Origin: Candidatus Dormiibacterota bacterium
GTDB taxonomy: Bacteria; Chloroflexota; Dormibacteria; Aeolococcales; Aeolococcaceae
Direction of reading: 5' to 3'
NCBI GenBank assembly: GCA_003170875.1
Contig: PMYJ01000161.1
Span: 1 to 5,053 of the forward strand
DNA length: 5,053 bases
The number at the start of each line of letters is the position of its first letter. Positions within the stretch are counted from its first letter, which is position 1. Positions 1-5,053 of the stretch are shown here, in pieces. Below the pieces are notes generated by a model. It ran no database searches, had not been told where the DNA came from, and saw only the letters and a list, made by a program, of their open reading frames with translations. Made by a program: the position numbers and the translations under genes.

Positions 1-2363
1 TCATCATGGCCGCGCTGGGGGCGCACTTCGGCGTCTACCACCTGGCGACCGAGCAGAACTCGCAGTACTCGTTCGTCGGTCCCAACGCCACCGATCTGAA
101 CGTGCTCATCCCCGTGCTCACTGCCCTCCAATGGATCGCGCTGGTCTTCGCGGTGGCGGTTGGCGCCATCCTGGTCCGGAGGAGCAGGCGCCGGCCGACC
201 TGGGGAACGGTCGCATGGATGGGAGGGCTGCTCGGGGGCTGGCTGGTGCTGGCGGGGGCGCTCACCATCATCCCCGAGGCCGTCTACACCGCCACCGCCG
301 TCAACCCCAACGCCGAGCAGGCCCAGGCCAAGTCGATTGGCGACTACCTGACCTCGAGCCGTTACGCCTGGGGTCTGGAGACGACGGGCAGCCAGTCGGA
401 TGTGGTCAACAAGCCCTTCAAGACCGTGGTCACCCCGACGCTCAGTGGCGATCTCGCCGCCGACCCGGGAACGCTGGCCAACATCCGGGTCCTCGATCCC
501 ACCCAGCTTCCCGCCGTCCTCAACCAGGTCGACCGCACCCGTGCCTATCAGACCTTTGACAACAACGTCACCATCGACCGCTATCCCAACGGCAGCGGGC
601 AGGAGACCGAGGTGATGGTCGGTGTCCGCGAGATCTCCGAGGGCGACATCCCCAACTCCAACTTCGTCAACAACGCCTTCGTCTACACCCACGGCTACGG
701 GATCACGGCGGTGTCCGTGAACGAGATCGGGCCGGAGGGGGAGCCGAACATCCTGGACGGCAAGGAACCGCTCCAGCAGGTCGACTCCAGCGCCCCCCCG
801 GCACTGGACTTCGACGGCACTGGCGGCAGCCCGGAGGTCTACTGCGGTGAGCAGACCAGCCAGCCGGTGGTGGTCAACACCAACCAGCTCGAGTTCAACT
901 ACCCCTCCACCCCGGACGCCTACATCCATGCCGGCACCGGCATGGCCGGGTTCACCATCAACAACCCGATCGACAAGCTGGCCACCTCGATCACCGAGTT
1001 CGGGGGCCTCAACCTCTTCCTGAGCAACATCCCCAACAGCCAGAGCACGGTGCTGATGAACCGGACCGTCGACCAGCGGATCCAGAGCATCGCTCCCTTC
1101 CTGACCGTCGACTCGGACCCCTACATCGTGGTCGACTCGCAGACCGGCGACCTGATGTGGATCGCCGACGCCTACGTCGAGACCGGCAACTTCCCCGAGT
1201 CCGACAACGTCAACGGGATCTCCTACCAGCGCAACGCCGTCAAGGCGGTGGTCAACGCCCGCACCTGCGCCGTCACCCTCTACGCGGTCGACATGAACGA
1301 GCCTCTCACCGCCGCCTGGAACGGGATCTATCCCGGGCTGCTCCACCCGCTCAGCCAGATGCCCTCCTTCCTGGTTCAGCACCTGCGCTACCCGGAGGAC
1401 CTCTTCAGCAACCAGGTCAAGGTCTACGCTCAGGTGCACGTCGATGACACGCTGCCGGTCAGCAACCCGCAGGTGGCGGCCGACTTCTTCGCCAAGAACG
1501 ACTTCTACAGCCTGGCCCAGGGGCTCCAGCCGGACGGCACCCCCGTCACGACCACGCCCCAGTACCTCGAGCTCACGCTGCCGGGCAACCCCGCGCCCCA
1601 ATTCGTCCTGATGCAGACCTTCAGCCCCTACACCAGCGGGAGCGGCGGCCAGGCCAGCAACATGACGGCCTGGCTGGCGGCGGAGTCCGACTACTCGACG
1701 ACCGACCATCCTCCGCTGGTGGCCGTCCCCCTGGGCAACAACACCAACGTGCGTGGTCCCTATCAGTTCGACAACAACTCCAACACTGATCCCGCCATCA
1801 GCCAGCAGCGCACCCTGCTGGGGGAGTCCGGCTCGCAGGTCGTGCTCGGCAATGTCATCGTACTGCCCTTCAACGACGACTCTTTCCTCTTCGTCCGTCC
1901 CTTCTACGTCCTCCCCAACCAGTCAAGCGGGGTCAGCTTCCCGCAGCTCCGCTATGTCATCGTCGGCACCCAGAACAGCGTTGCACTGGGGACGACTCTG
2001 CCCACCGCTCTGGAGGCCCTCTACAGCACCACGACTCTGCCCGCCGGGCTGACCCCGACCACGACGTCGCCGTCGCCGTCGCCCTCCCCGGGGGCGACCC
2101 CCACGCCGACCGCATCTCCCGGCGCGTCGCCGCCCGCCGGCGGCTACACCCCCCAGGAGCTGACGATCATCAGTGACCTGGTCACGCAGGAGGCCAACCT
2201 GAAGGCCGATTACGCGAGCGGCAACCTGAGCGCCGCGGGCCAGGCGCAGGCGGCGATCAACTCCGACATCAGCCAGCTCGAGCTGCTGCTGGCGGCCGGC
2301 GGGGTGAGCCTGCCGACGCCGTCGGCCACCCCGGCCGCCGCGTCGCCGACGCCGTCGCCGTAG
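1..2363 (+). CDS. UPF0182 family membrane protein (5' partial)
   Basis: This is the C-terminal part of a large UPF0182 (COG1615, PF03699) integral membrane protein of unknown function. The reading frame is open from the window edge, so the ATG at base 6 is probably internal; full-length members are about 900-1000 residues with about seven membrane segments. Counting from that Met, hydrophobic segments lie at about 33-57 and 67-89, separated by an Arg-rich loop (58-64). By the positive-inside rule this loop is cytoplasmic, which puts the large following domain outside. Family landmarks seen are VNPNAE (99-104), FVYTHGYG (225-232), EVYCGE, APFLTVDSDPY, HLRYPEDLF (459-467) and GPYQ...DPAIS (584-599). 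A Ser/Thr/Pro linker (about 683-710) precedes a helical segment and a second Pro/Ser/Thr-rich end. Only two cysteines occur (C280 and C421). The family assignment is secure; the molecular role is unknown. Confidence 0.95.
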   Translation, partial: IMAALGAHFGVYHLATEQNSQYSFVGPNATDLNVLIPVLTALQWIALVFAVAVGAILVRRSRRRPTWGTVAWMGGLLGGWLVLAGALTIIPEAVYTATAVNPNAEQAQAKSIGDYLTSSRYAWGLETTGSQSDVVNKPFKTVVTPTLSGDLAADPGTLANIRVLDPTQLPAVLNQVDRTRAYQTFDNNVTIDRYPNGSGQETEVMVGVREISEGDIPNSNFVNNAFVYTHGYGITAVSVNEIGPEGEPNILDGKEPLQQVDSSAPPALDFDGTGGSPEVYCGEQTSQPVVVNTNQLEFNYPSTPDAYIHAGTGMAGFTINNPIDKLATSITEFGGLNLFLSNIPNSQSTVLMNRTVDQRIQSIAPFLTVDSDPYIVVDSQTGDLMWIADAYVETGNFPESDNVNGISYQRNAVKAVVNARTCAVTLYAVDMNEPLTAAWNGIYPGLLHPLSQMPSFLVQHLRYPEDLFSNQVKVYAQVHVDDTLPVSNPQVAADFFAKNDFYSLAQGLQPDGTPVTTTPQYLELTLPGNPAPQFVLMQTFSPYTSGSGGQASNMTAWLAAESDYSTTDHPPLVAVPLGNNTNVRGPYQFDNNSNTDPAISQQRTLLGESGSQVVLGNVIVLPFNDDSFLFVRPFYVLPNQSSGVSFPQLRYVIVGTQNSVALGTTLPTALEALYSTTTLPAGLTPTTTSPSPSPSPGATPTPTASPGASPPAGGYTPQELTIISDLVTQEANLKADYASGNLSAAGQAQAAINSDISQLELLLAAGGVSLPTPSATPAAASPTPSP
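2061..2126 (+). repeat. Low-complexity Ser/Thr/Pro-coding tract
   Basis: A run of TCGCCG-like hexamers (clearest at 2067-2084) encodes alternating Ser-Pro and then Thr-Pro/Ala-Ser-Pro residues in the UPF0182 protein. A shorter similar tract occurs at the gene's end (about 2316-2360). It probably forms a flexible, possibly O-glycosylated extracytoplasmic linker between the conserved domain and the C-terminal helix. The copies are short and imperfect, and nothing suggests phase variation. Confidence 0.6.
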
Positions 2364-2393
2364 GCGCAGCCGGCCAGGGGCATTCGCAGCCGA

Positions 2394-2430
2394 GCCCGGC
2401 CCCGTGGCCCCCCCGCGCCGGGGTCTGGGC
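2394..2430 (+). terminator. Imperfect GC-rich hairpin after the UPF0182 gene
   Basis: GCCC (2394-2397) and CCCCG (2400-2404) can pair with CGGGG (2419-2423) and GGGC (2427-2430), leaving a small internal loop. The structure starts about 30 bases after the TAG stop. No T-run follows, so it is at best a U-tract-less terminator or an mRNA-end stabiliser. In DNA this GC-rich such a structure can arise by chance. Confidence 0.25.
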
Positions 2431-2484
2431 GCGCCGGCGGCACGCAGGCCGAGACGAGCGGTGAATGGCCGCCCTCCGGTGTCG

Positions 2485-2490
2485 TACGCT
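2485..2490 (+). promoter_or_regulatory. Possible -10 element for a leaderless HtrA-like mRNA
   Basis: TACGCT matches the TANNNT form of a -10 hexamer and ends 9 bases before the ATG at 2500. A transcript starting 6-8 bases downstream would have almost no 5' leader. Only a weak GGGG (2493-2496) sits where a Shine-Dalgarno sequence would be, and it is too close to the ATG. No convincing -35 is visible (TGAATG at 2462-2467 is a poor match). This is inferred from sequence only. Confidence 0.35.
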
Positions 2491-2499
2491 GCGGGGTCG

Positions 2500-3615
2500 A
2501 TGGAAGACATCGCCCCGGAATCCCCGCCTGCCCGGCCGCTGATCCGTCCCGGCCCCCGGGTGCGGCTGCTCGCGATCGCGATTCTCGCCGCCCTCGTCGG
2601 GGCACTGGGCGGGGGAGCGGCAGCCTGGTCGATCTACCAGCACTACGGCCCCGTCCAGCGCATCACGTACCAGCAGGGCACCGGGTCGACGGGCACCCAG
2701 ACCCAGACCATCGGCCAGCTGGCCCAGGCCAATGCGGCGTCGGTGGTCACGATTGCCACCCAGCCGGTGACCGCCGCCGAGCTGGCGGACGGGAGTGCCA
2801 GCCTCGTCGATGGCGTCGTGGTCAACTCGGATGGATTGATCCTCACCAGCGCTCACGCCGTCCAGGGCGCCAGCCAGCTCCGGGTGGGTCTCGCCGACGG
2901 CTCGGGCTACGATGCCGTGATCGCGGGAGTCGATGCCACCCACGGGCTGGTCGTGCTGCGCGTCTCCGGCGTCACCAATCTCGACACGCTCCCGCTTGCC
3001 GCCTCCGCCCCGGCGGTCGGCGACCAGGCCATCGCGCTCAGCCGCCCGGCCTCGGGGGGGCTGAGCGTGGGAGTGGGCGACGTGAGCGCAGTGGGGGTGA
3101 CCGTGACCACCGACACCGCCACCTCTCAGTCCCTGCAGGGGGCGATCAGCATCGACTCCACCACCGTGCCCGGGGCTGACGGGGCGCCGGTGCTCAACGC
3201 CGCCGGCGACCTGATCGGCATCGTCGACACCATCACCCAGGCCCCACCCCCACCCGGTGTTACCGCCCTTTCGCTGACCGCGGCCGCCACCCTGGTCGCG
3301 AGCGTCTCCGGGGGGACGGCGCAGGCGTCGGGCACCTTTGGGGTCGTCTCCAGCTACCTCGACCCGACCCGCGCCGCCGCGGCCGGCACCATCCCCGGCG
3401 CCCTGATCAACTCCGTTGTCGCCGGCGGCCCGGCTGCGGCTGCCGGGCTTCAGGCGGGCGACATCGTCACCTCGGTCAACGGGATCGCCATCGACTCCAC
3501 CCATTCGTTCGATCCCCGCTCCCTCGGTCTCAGCCCCGGCGACACCGCCGAGGTCACCGTGGTCAGGGGGACGACCACGGACACCATCGCCGTCCAGGTG
3601 GGGACAGCGAGCTGA
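2500..3615 (+). CDS. Membrane-anchored HtrA-like PDZ protein, probable pseudoprotease
   Basis: The 371-residue product has a short cytoplasmic tail (1-20), one membrane anchor (about 21-45), a trypsin-like S1C fold (about 72-245), a short Pro-rich linker (249-252) and a C-terminal PDZ domain (about 277-368). Active HtrA/DegP-type proteins degrade or chaperone misfolded envelope proteins. His119 aligns with the catalytic His (LILTSAHAV). At the Asp site (family TDLAVL) this protein has HGLVVL, placing Gly149 there. At the Ser site (family PGNSGGPL) it has PGADGAPV, placing Asp227 there. Two triad residues are therefore missing and proteolysis is unlikely. The PDZ landmarks (GGPAAAAGLQAGDIVTSVNG) are intact, so peptide binding may persist. 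The ATG at 2500 was chosen over GTG 2404 or GTG 2461 because it directly precedes a normal tail-plus-anchor; the extra upstream residues are low-complexity and Arg/Pro-rich. There is no cysteine. The fold is confident; loss of activity is inferred from motifs. Confidence 0.9.
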   Translation: MEDIAPESPPARPLIRPGPRVRLLAIAILAALVGALGGGAAAWSIYQHYGPVQRITYQQGTGSTGTQTQTIGQLAQANAASVVTIATQPVTAAELADGSASLVDGVVVNSDGLILTSAHAVQGASQLRVGLADGSGYDAVIAGVDATHGLVVLRVSGVTNLDTLPLAASAPAVGDQAIALSRPASGGLSVGVGDVSAVGVTVTTDTATSQSLQGAISIDSTTVPGADGAPVLNAAGDLIGIVDTITQAPPPPGVTALSLTAAATLVASVSGGTAQASGTFGVVSSYLDPTRAAAAGTIPGALINSVVAGGPAAAAGLQAGDIVTSVNGIAIDSTHSFDPRSLGLSPGDTAEVTVVRGTTTDTIAVQVGTAS

Positions 3616-3662
3616 CCGCGCCCGGACCGTCCTGAGCCCGACCGCGCTCGGAGGTCGGCCGG

Positions 3663-3692
3663 CGGCCCGGCTCCCCTCGCTGGGCCGGGCCG
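3663..3692 (+). terminator. Strong inverted repeat between the HtrA-like and MBL-fold genes
   Basis: CGGCCCGGC (3663-3671) and GCCGGGCCG (3684-3692) are perfect reverse complements with a 12-base loop. The stem can extend outward by a G-T pair and a G-C pair. It lies 47 bases after the TGA of the HtrA-like gene and 35 bases before the next start codon. No T-run follows, so it may be a U-tract-less terminator, a regulator site or an mRNA structure. The perfect 9-base arms make it more convincing than the other hairpins here. Confidence 0.45.
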
Positions 3693-3711
3693 TCCTGACC
3701 CCGATCCCGGC

Positions 3712-3717
3712 TAAGAT
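3712..3717 (+). promoter_or_regulatory. Possible -10 element for a leaderless MBL-fold mRNA
   Basis: TAAGAT is a good -10 hexamer (TANNNT, 4 of 6 against TATAAT) and ends 10 bases before the GTG at 3728. The bases between it and the GTG contain no purine-rich Shine-Dalgarno sequence, as expected for a transcript that starts at or very near the start codon. The -35 region overlaps the right arm of the 3663-3692 inverted repeat and has no clear consensus. Confidence 0.4.
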
Positions 3718-3727
3718 CGCTCCGACC

Positions 3728-4354
3728 GTGGAGATCACCTATCTCGGCCTTTCCTGCCTCCGCCTGCGCGGCCGCGATGTCGTCGTGCTCGTCGATCCGC
3801 CCGCGACCACGCTGCCGGGCCTTGGCCGTTCACAACCCGACATCATCGTCCGCACCGACGGCGAGACCGTCCCCGAGCGGCTGCGATTCCGCGAGGGTCA
3901 GGCGCAGGAGGTGGCCGGGCCCGGGGAGTTCGAGGTCCGTGGCGTGACCATCCGCGGGCTTGCGTCGGGCGAGACGACGATCATGCGCATCGAGGTCGAC
4001 GAGGTGTGCGTCGCCACCCTGGGCAGGCTGGACCGTCAGCTCACCGAGGACGAGGTGGACGAGCTGGGCCGGGTGGATGTGCTCGCCGTGCCCGTCGGCG
4101 GCGTGGATGCGCTCGGCGCGGTGGCCGCCACCAAGGTCGTCAATGCCATTGCTCCGTCGATCGTCGTACCGGTCCGCTACCGCAGCAGCGGGGTGGAGGG
4201 CAGCGGCGACTACGAGCCCCTCGACAGGTTCGCCAAGGAGATGGGGCTCACCGAGGAGATCCTGCCGACTCAGCCCAAGCTGAGCCTCACCGGGGCGATG
4301 GGGACGGCGGAGGAGACCCGGGTGGTCATCCTCGAACCGAGGGGCGCCGGCTGA
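3728..4354 (+). CDS. Short MBL-fold (COG2220-like) protein lacking all metal ligands
   Basis: The 208-residue soluble protein matches the short MBL-fold hydrolase family (COG2220/Lactamase_B_3 type) from end to end. Scaffold motifs seen are VEITYLGLSCLRLRG (1-15), VDP (22-24), GPGEFEVRGVTIRGLAS (64-80), VDVLAVPVGG (116-125), APSIVVPVRY (142-151) and a C-terminal FAKEMGL (168-174). In active relatives the metal ligands lie in HSC/HSA-next strands, HxHxxH, HLGD and HY motifs. Here these read LSC (L8), DGETVP (44-49), TLGR (97-100) and RY (R150), and the whole protein has no histidine. It is therefore probably not a metallohydrolase. The GTG at 3728 starts exactly at the family's N-terminal strand; the same frame extends upstream only through Pro/Arg-rich sequence overlapping the previous gene. 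It is intact and has no signal peptide or membrane segment. A structural, binding or regulatory role is possible, but nothing here names a partner. Confidence 0.88.
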   Translation: MEITYLGLSCLRLRGRDVVVLVDPPATTLPGLGRSQPDIIVRTDGETVPERLRFREGQAQEVAGPGEFEVRGVTIRGLASGETTIMRIEVDEVCVATLGRLDRQLTEDEVDELGRVDVLAVPVGGVDALGAVAATKVVNAIAPSIVVPVRYRSSGVEGSGDYEPLDRFAKEMGLTEEILPTQPKLSLTGAMGTAEETRVVILEPRGAG

Positions 4355-4364
4355 GCAGCCGGCG
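4345..4364 (+). terminator. Hairpin overlapping the MBL-fold gene stop codon
   Basis: CGCCGGCT (4345-4352) and AGCCGGCG (4357-4364) form a perfect 8-base-pair stem with a GAGC loop, and the stop codon TGA (4352-4354) lies at the stem-loop boundary. No T-run follows. It could act as a U-tract-less terminator or 3' stabiliser between this gene and pyrG, which has its own promoter-like site downstream. Confidence 0.4.
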
Positions 4365-4420
4365 GACGGTGCGGCCCGGCCGGTCCGGATGCGGAGGAGA
4401 CGCTCCCATTCGTCAACCGT

Positions 4421-4449
4421 GTGTCGCGCCCATAAGTACCTGGTAACAT
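4421..4449 (+). promoter_or_regulatory. Probable pyrG promoter (extended -10)
   Basis: TAACAT (4444-4449) is a good -10 hexamer and is preceded by TGG (4441-4443), giving an extended -10 (TGnTAnnnT). With a 17-base spacer, a weak -35 would be GTGTCG (4421-4426). Transcription would begin near the A-rich stretch 4454-4457, giving a leader of about 27 bases with room for the ribosome binding site. The leader is too short for an attenuator such as the one known upstream of Bacillus pyrG. Confidence 0.5.
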
Positions 4450-4467
4450 CGGCAAAACCACGGCACC

Positions 4468-4474
4468 GGGAGGT
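4468..4474 (+). promoter_or_regulatory. Strong pyrG ribosome binding site
   Basis: GGGAGGT lies 8 bases before the ATG at 4483 and is a near-ideal Shine-Dalgarno sequence. It fixes the pyrG start. It contrasts with the two preceding genes, which have no usable Shine-Dalgarno sequence. Confidence 0.8.
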
Positions 4475-4482
4475 CCTCCACG

Positions 4483-5053
4483 ATGGCCAAGTTCGTGTTC
4501 GTGACCGGCGGTGTCGTCTCCTCCCTCGGCAAGGGCATCACCGCTGCCTCCATCGGCACGATCCTCAAGGCCCGGGGGCTCCATGTCGGGATGCAGAAGC
4601 TCGACCCGTATCTGAACGTCGATCCCGGCACCATGTCGCCGTATCAGCACGGCGAGGTCTTCGTCACCGACGACGGGGCCGAGACCGACCTCGACCTCGG
4701 CCATTACGAGCGCTTCGTTGACGTCGCACTCTCCCAGGCGAGCAACGTCACGACCGGTCGCATCTACGCGAGTGTGATCGCCAAAGAACGGCGCGGCGAC
4801 TACCTCGGGGGCACCGTCCAGGTCATCCCCCACATCACTAACGAGATCAAGCAGCGCGTGCTCCGGGTCGCGGAAAACGAGCTGCCCGAACCTGATGTCG
4901 TGATCGTCGAGGTCGGCGGGACCGTGGGCGACATCGAGTCGCTGCCATTCCTGGAGGCGATCCGCCAGTTCAAGAACGACATCGGCCGCAGCAACGTCTG
5001 CTACGTCCACCTGACCCTCGTGCCCTACATCGCGGCCAGCGAGGAGTTCAAGA
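4483..5053 (+). CDS. pyrG: CTP synthase, N-terminal part (3' partial)
   Basis: CTP synthase makes CTP from UTP, ATP and glutamine in the last step of de novo pyrimidine nucleotide synthesis, in the cytosol. The first 190 codons are present, in one uninterrupted frame that runs off the window end. They cover most of the amidoligase (synthetase) domain; the rest of it and the C-terminal glutaminase domain lie outside (full length is usually about 530-560 residues). Hallmarks are FVTGGVVSSLGKG (6-18, the P-loop-like nucleotide site with Lys17), KLDPYLNVDPGTMSP (39-53), HGEVFVTDDGAETDLDLGHYE (56-76), KERRGDYLG (101-109), TVQVIPHIT (111-119) and EVGGTVGDIES (143-153). Asp71 and Glu143 correspond to the Mg-binding Asp72 and Glu140 of the E. 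coli enzyme. All catalytic residues that can be checked are present. The start is supported by the Shine-Dalgarno sequence and the family's usual N-terminus. Confidence 0.98.
   Translation, partial: MAKFVFVTGGVVSSLGKGITAASIGTILKARGLHVGMQKLDPYLNVDPGTMSPYQHGEVFVTDDGAETDLDLGHYERFVDVALSQASNVTTGRIYASVIAKERRGDYLGGTVQVIPHITNEIKQRVLRVAENELPEPDVVIVEVGGTVGDIESLPFLEAIRQFKNDIGRSNVCYVHLTLVPYIAASEEFK

Noticed and set aside
2067..2084. TCGCCG hexamer repeats as a phase-variable tandem repeat.
   Set aside because: Only about three imperfect copies, in multiples of three bases, so slippage would not shift the frame. They simply encode a Ser-Pro linker.
2404..2499. An upstream GTG start for the HtrA-like gene, adding 32 residues.
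   Set aside because: The added residues are Arg/Pro/Ala-rich with no signal or motif and no Shine-Dalgarno sequence; ATG 2500 gives a normal short tail plus membrane anchor.
3054..3060. A seven-G run in the HtrA-like gene as a possible frameshift or sequencing error behind the missing triad residues.
   Set aside because: The frame on both sides matches the expected HtrA pattern (SRPASGGLSVGVGDVSA), and the Asp-to-Gly site is upstream of it, so no shift is needed or supported.
3416..3727. An N-terminal extension of the MBL-fold frame starting inside the HtrA-like gene.
   Set aside because: The extra 104 codons give Pro/Arg/Ser-rich sequence that overlaps the PDZ-coding region out of frame. 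Family homology begins exactly at GTG 3728.
2269..3738. A 489-codon open frame on the minus strand opposite the HtrA-like gene.
   Set aside because: It is a GC-rich antisense shadow: its translation is Arg/Gly/Asp-rich low-complexity sequence with no family motif, while the + strand encodes a clear HtrA/PDZ protein. It also shows that open frames alone are weak evidence in this DNA.
4469..4479. GGAGG-T-CCTCC inverted repeat overlapping the pyrG ribosome binding site as a translational switch.
   Set aside because: A one-base loop cannot form; allowing a real loop leaves only about three base pairs, too weak to hide the site.
4270..5010. A 246-codon open frame on the minus strand opposite pyrG.
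   Set aside because: It is antisense to a highly conserved CTP synthase and its translation has no recognisable domain.

Overview
The window is GC-rich (clearly above 60% by eye) bacterial chromosomal DNA with four genes, all on the + strand: a UPF0182-family membrane protein (5' end outside the window), an HtrA-like membrane-anchored PDZ protein, a small metallo-beta-lactamase (MBL)-fold protein, and the first 190 codons of CTP synthase (pyrG). The gene content, GC bias and GTG start suit a high-GC terrestrial lineage such as Chloroflexota, 'Dormibacterota' or Actinomycetota. The MBL-fold protein most resembles the short COG2220-type proteins I associate with Chloroflexota-like genomes, but this placement is tentative. 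No mobile element, tRNA, rRNA, CRISPR array or phage gene is visible.

Layout: 1-2363 is the C-terminal part of the UPF0182 protein (last two membrane segments, a large extracytoplasmic domain and a Ser/Thr/Pro-rich tail). After a 136-base gap, 2500-3615 encodes a 371-residue protein with one membrane anchor, a trypsin-like HtrA fold and a PDZ domain. After a 112-base gap containing a strong inverted repeat, 3728-4354 encodes a 208-residue MBL-fold protein. A 128-base gap with a hairpin, a promoter-like site and a strong ribosome binding site leads to pyrG, which starts at 4483 and runs off the window end.

The main observation is that both middle genes appear to encode catalytically dead members of enzyme families. 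The HtrA-like protein keeps the catalytic His, but Gly replaces the Asp and Asp replaces the Ser of the triad. The MBL-fold protein keeps the family scaffold motifs but has lost every expected metal ligand and contains no histidine at all. Both reading frames are intact and keep family landmarks to the C-terminus, so they look like pseudoenzymes retained for binding or structural roles rather than decaying genes.

The first two products probably both expose large domains outside the membrane, so a shared envelope role is conceivable but unproven. PyrG is a conventional cytosolic nucleotide-biosynthesis enzyme, probably transcribed from its own promoter. The two pseudoenzyme genes each have a TANNNT hexamer 9-10 bases before the start codon and little or no Shine-Dalgarno sequence, which suggests leaderless or nearly leaderless mRNAs.
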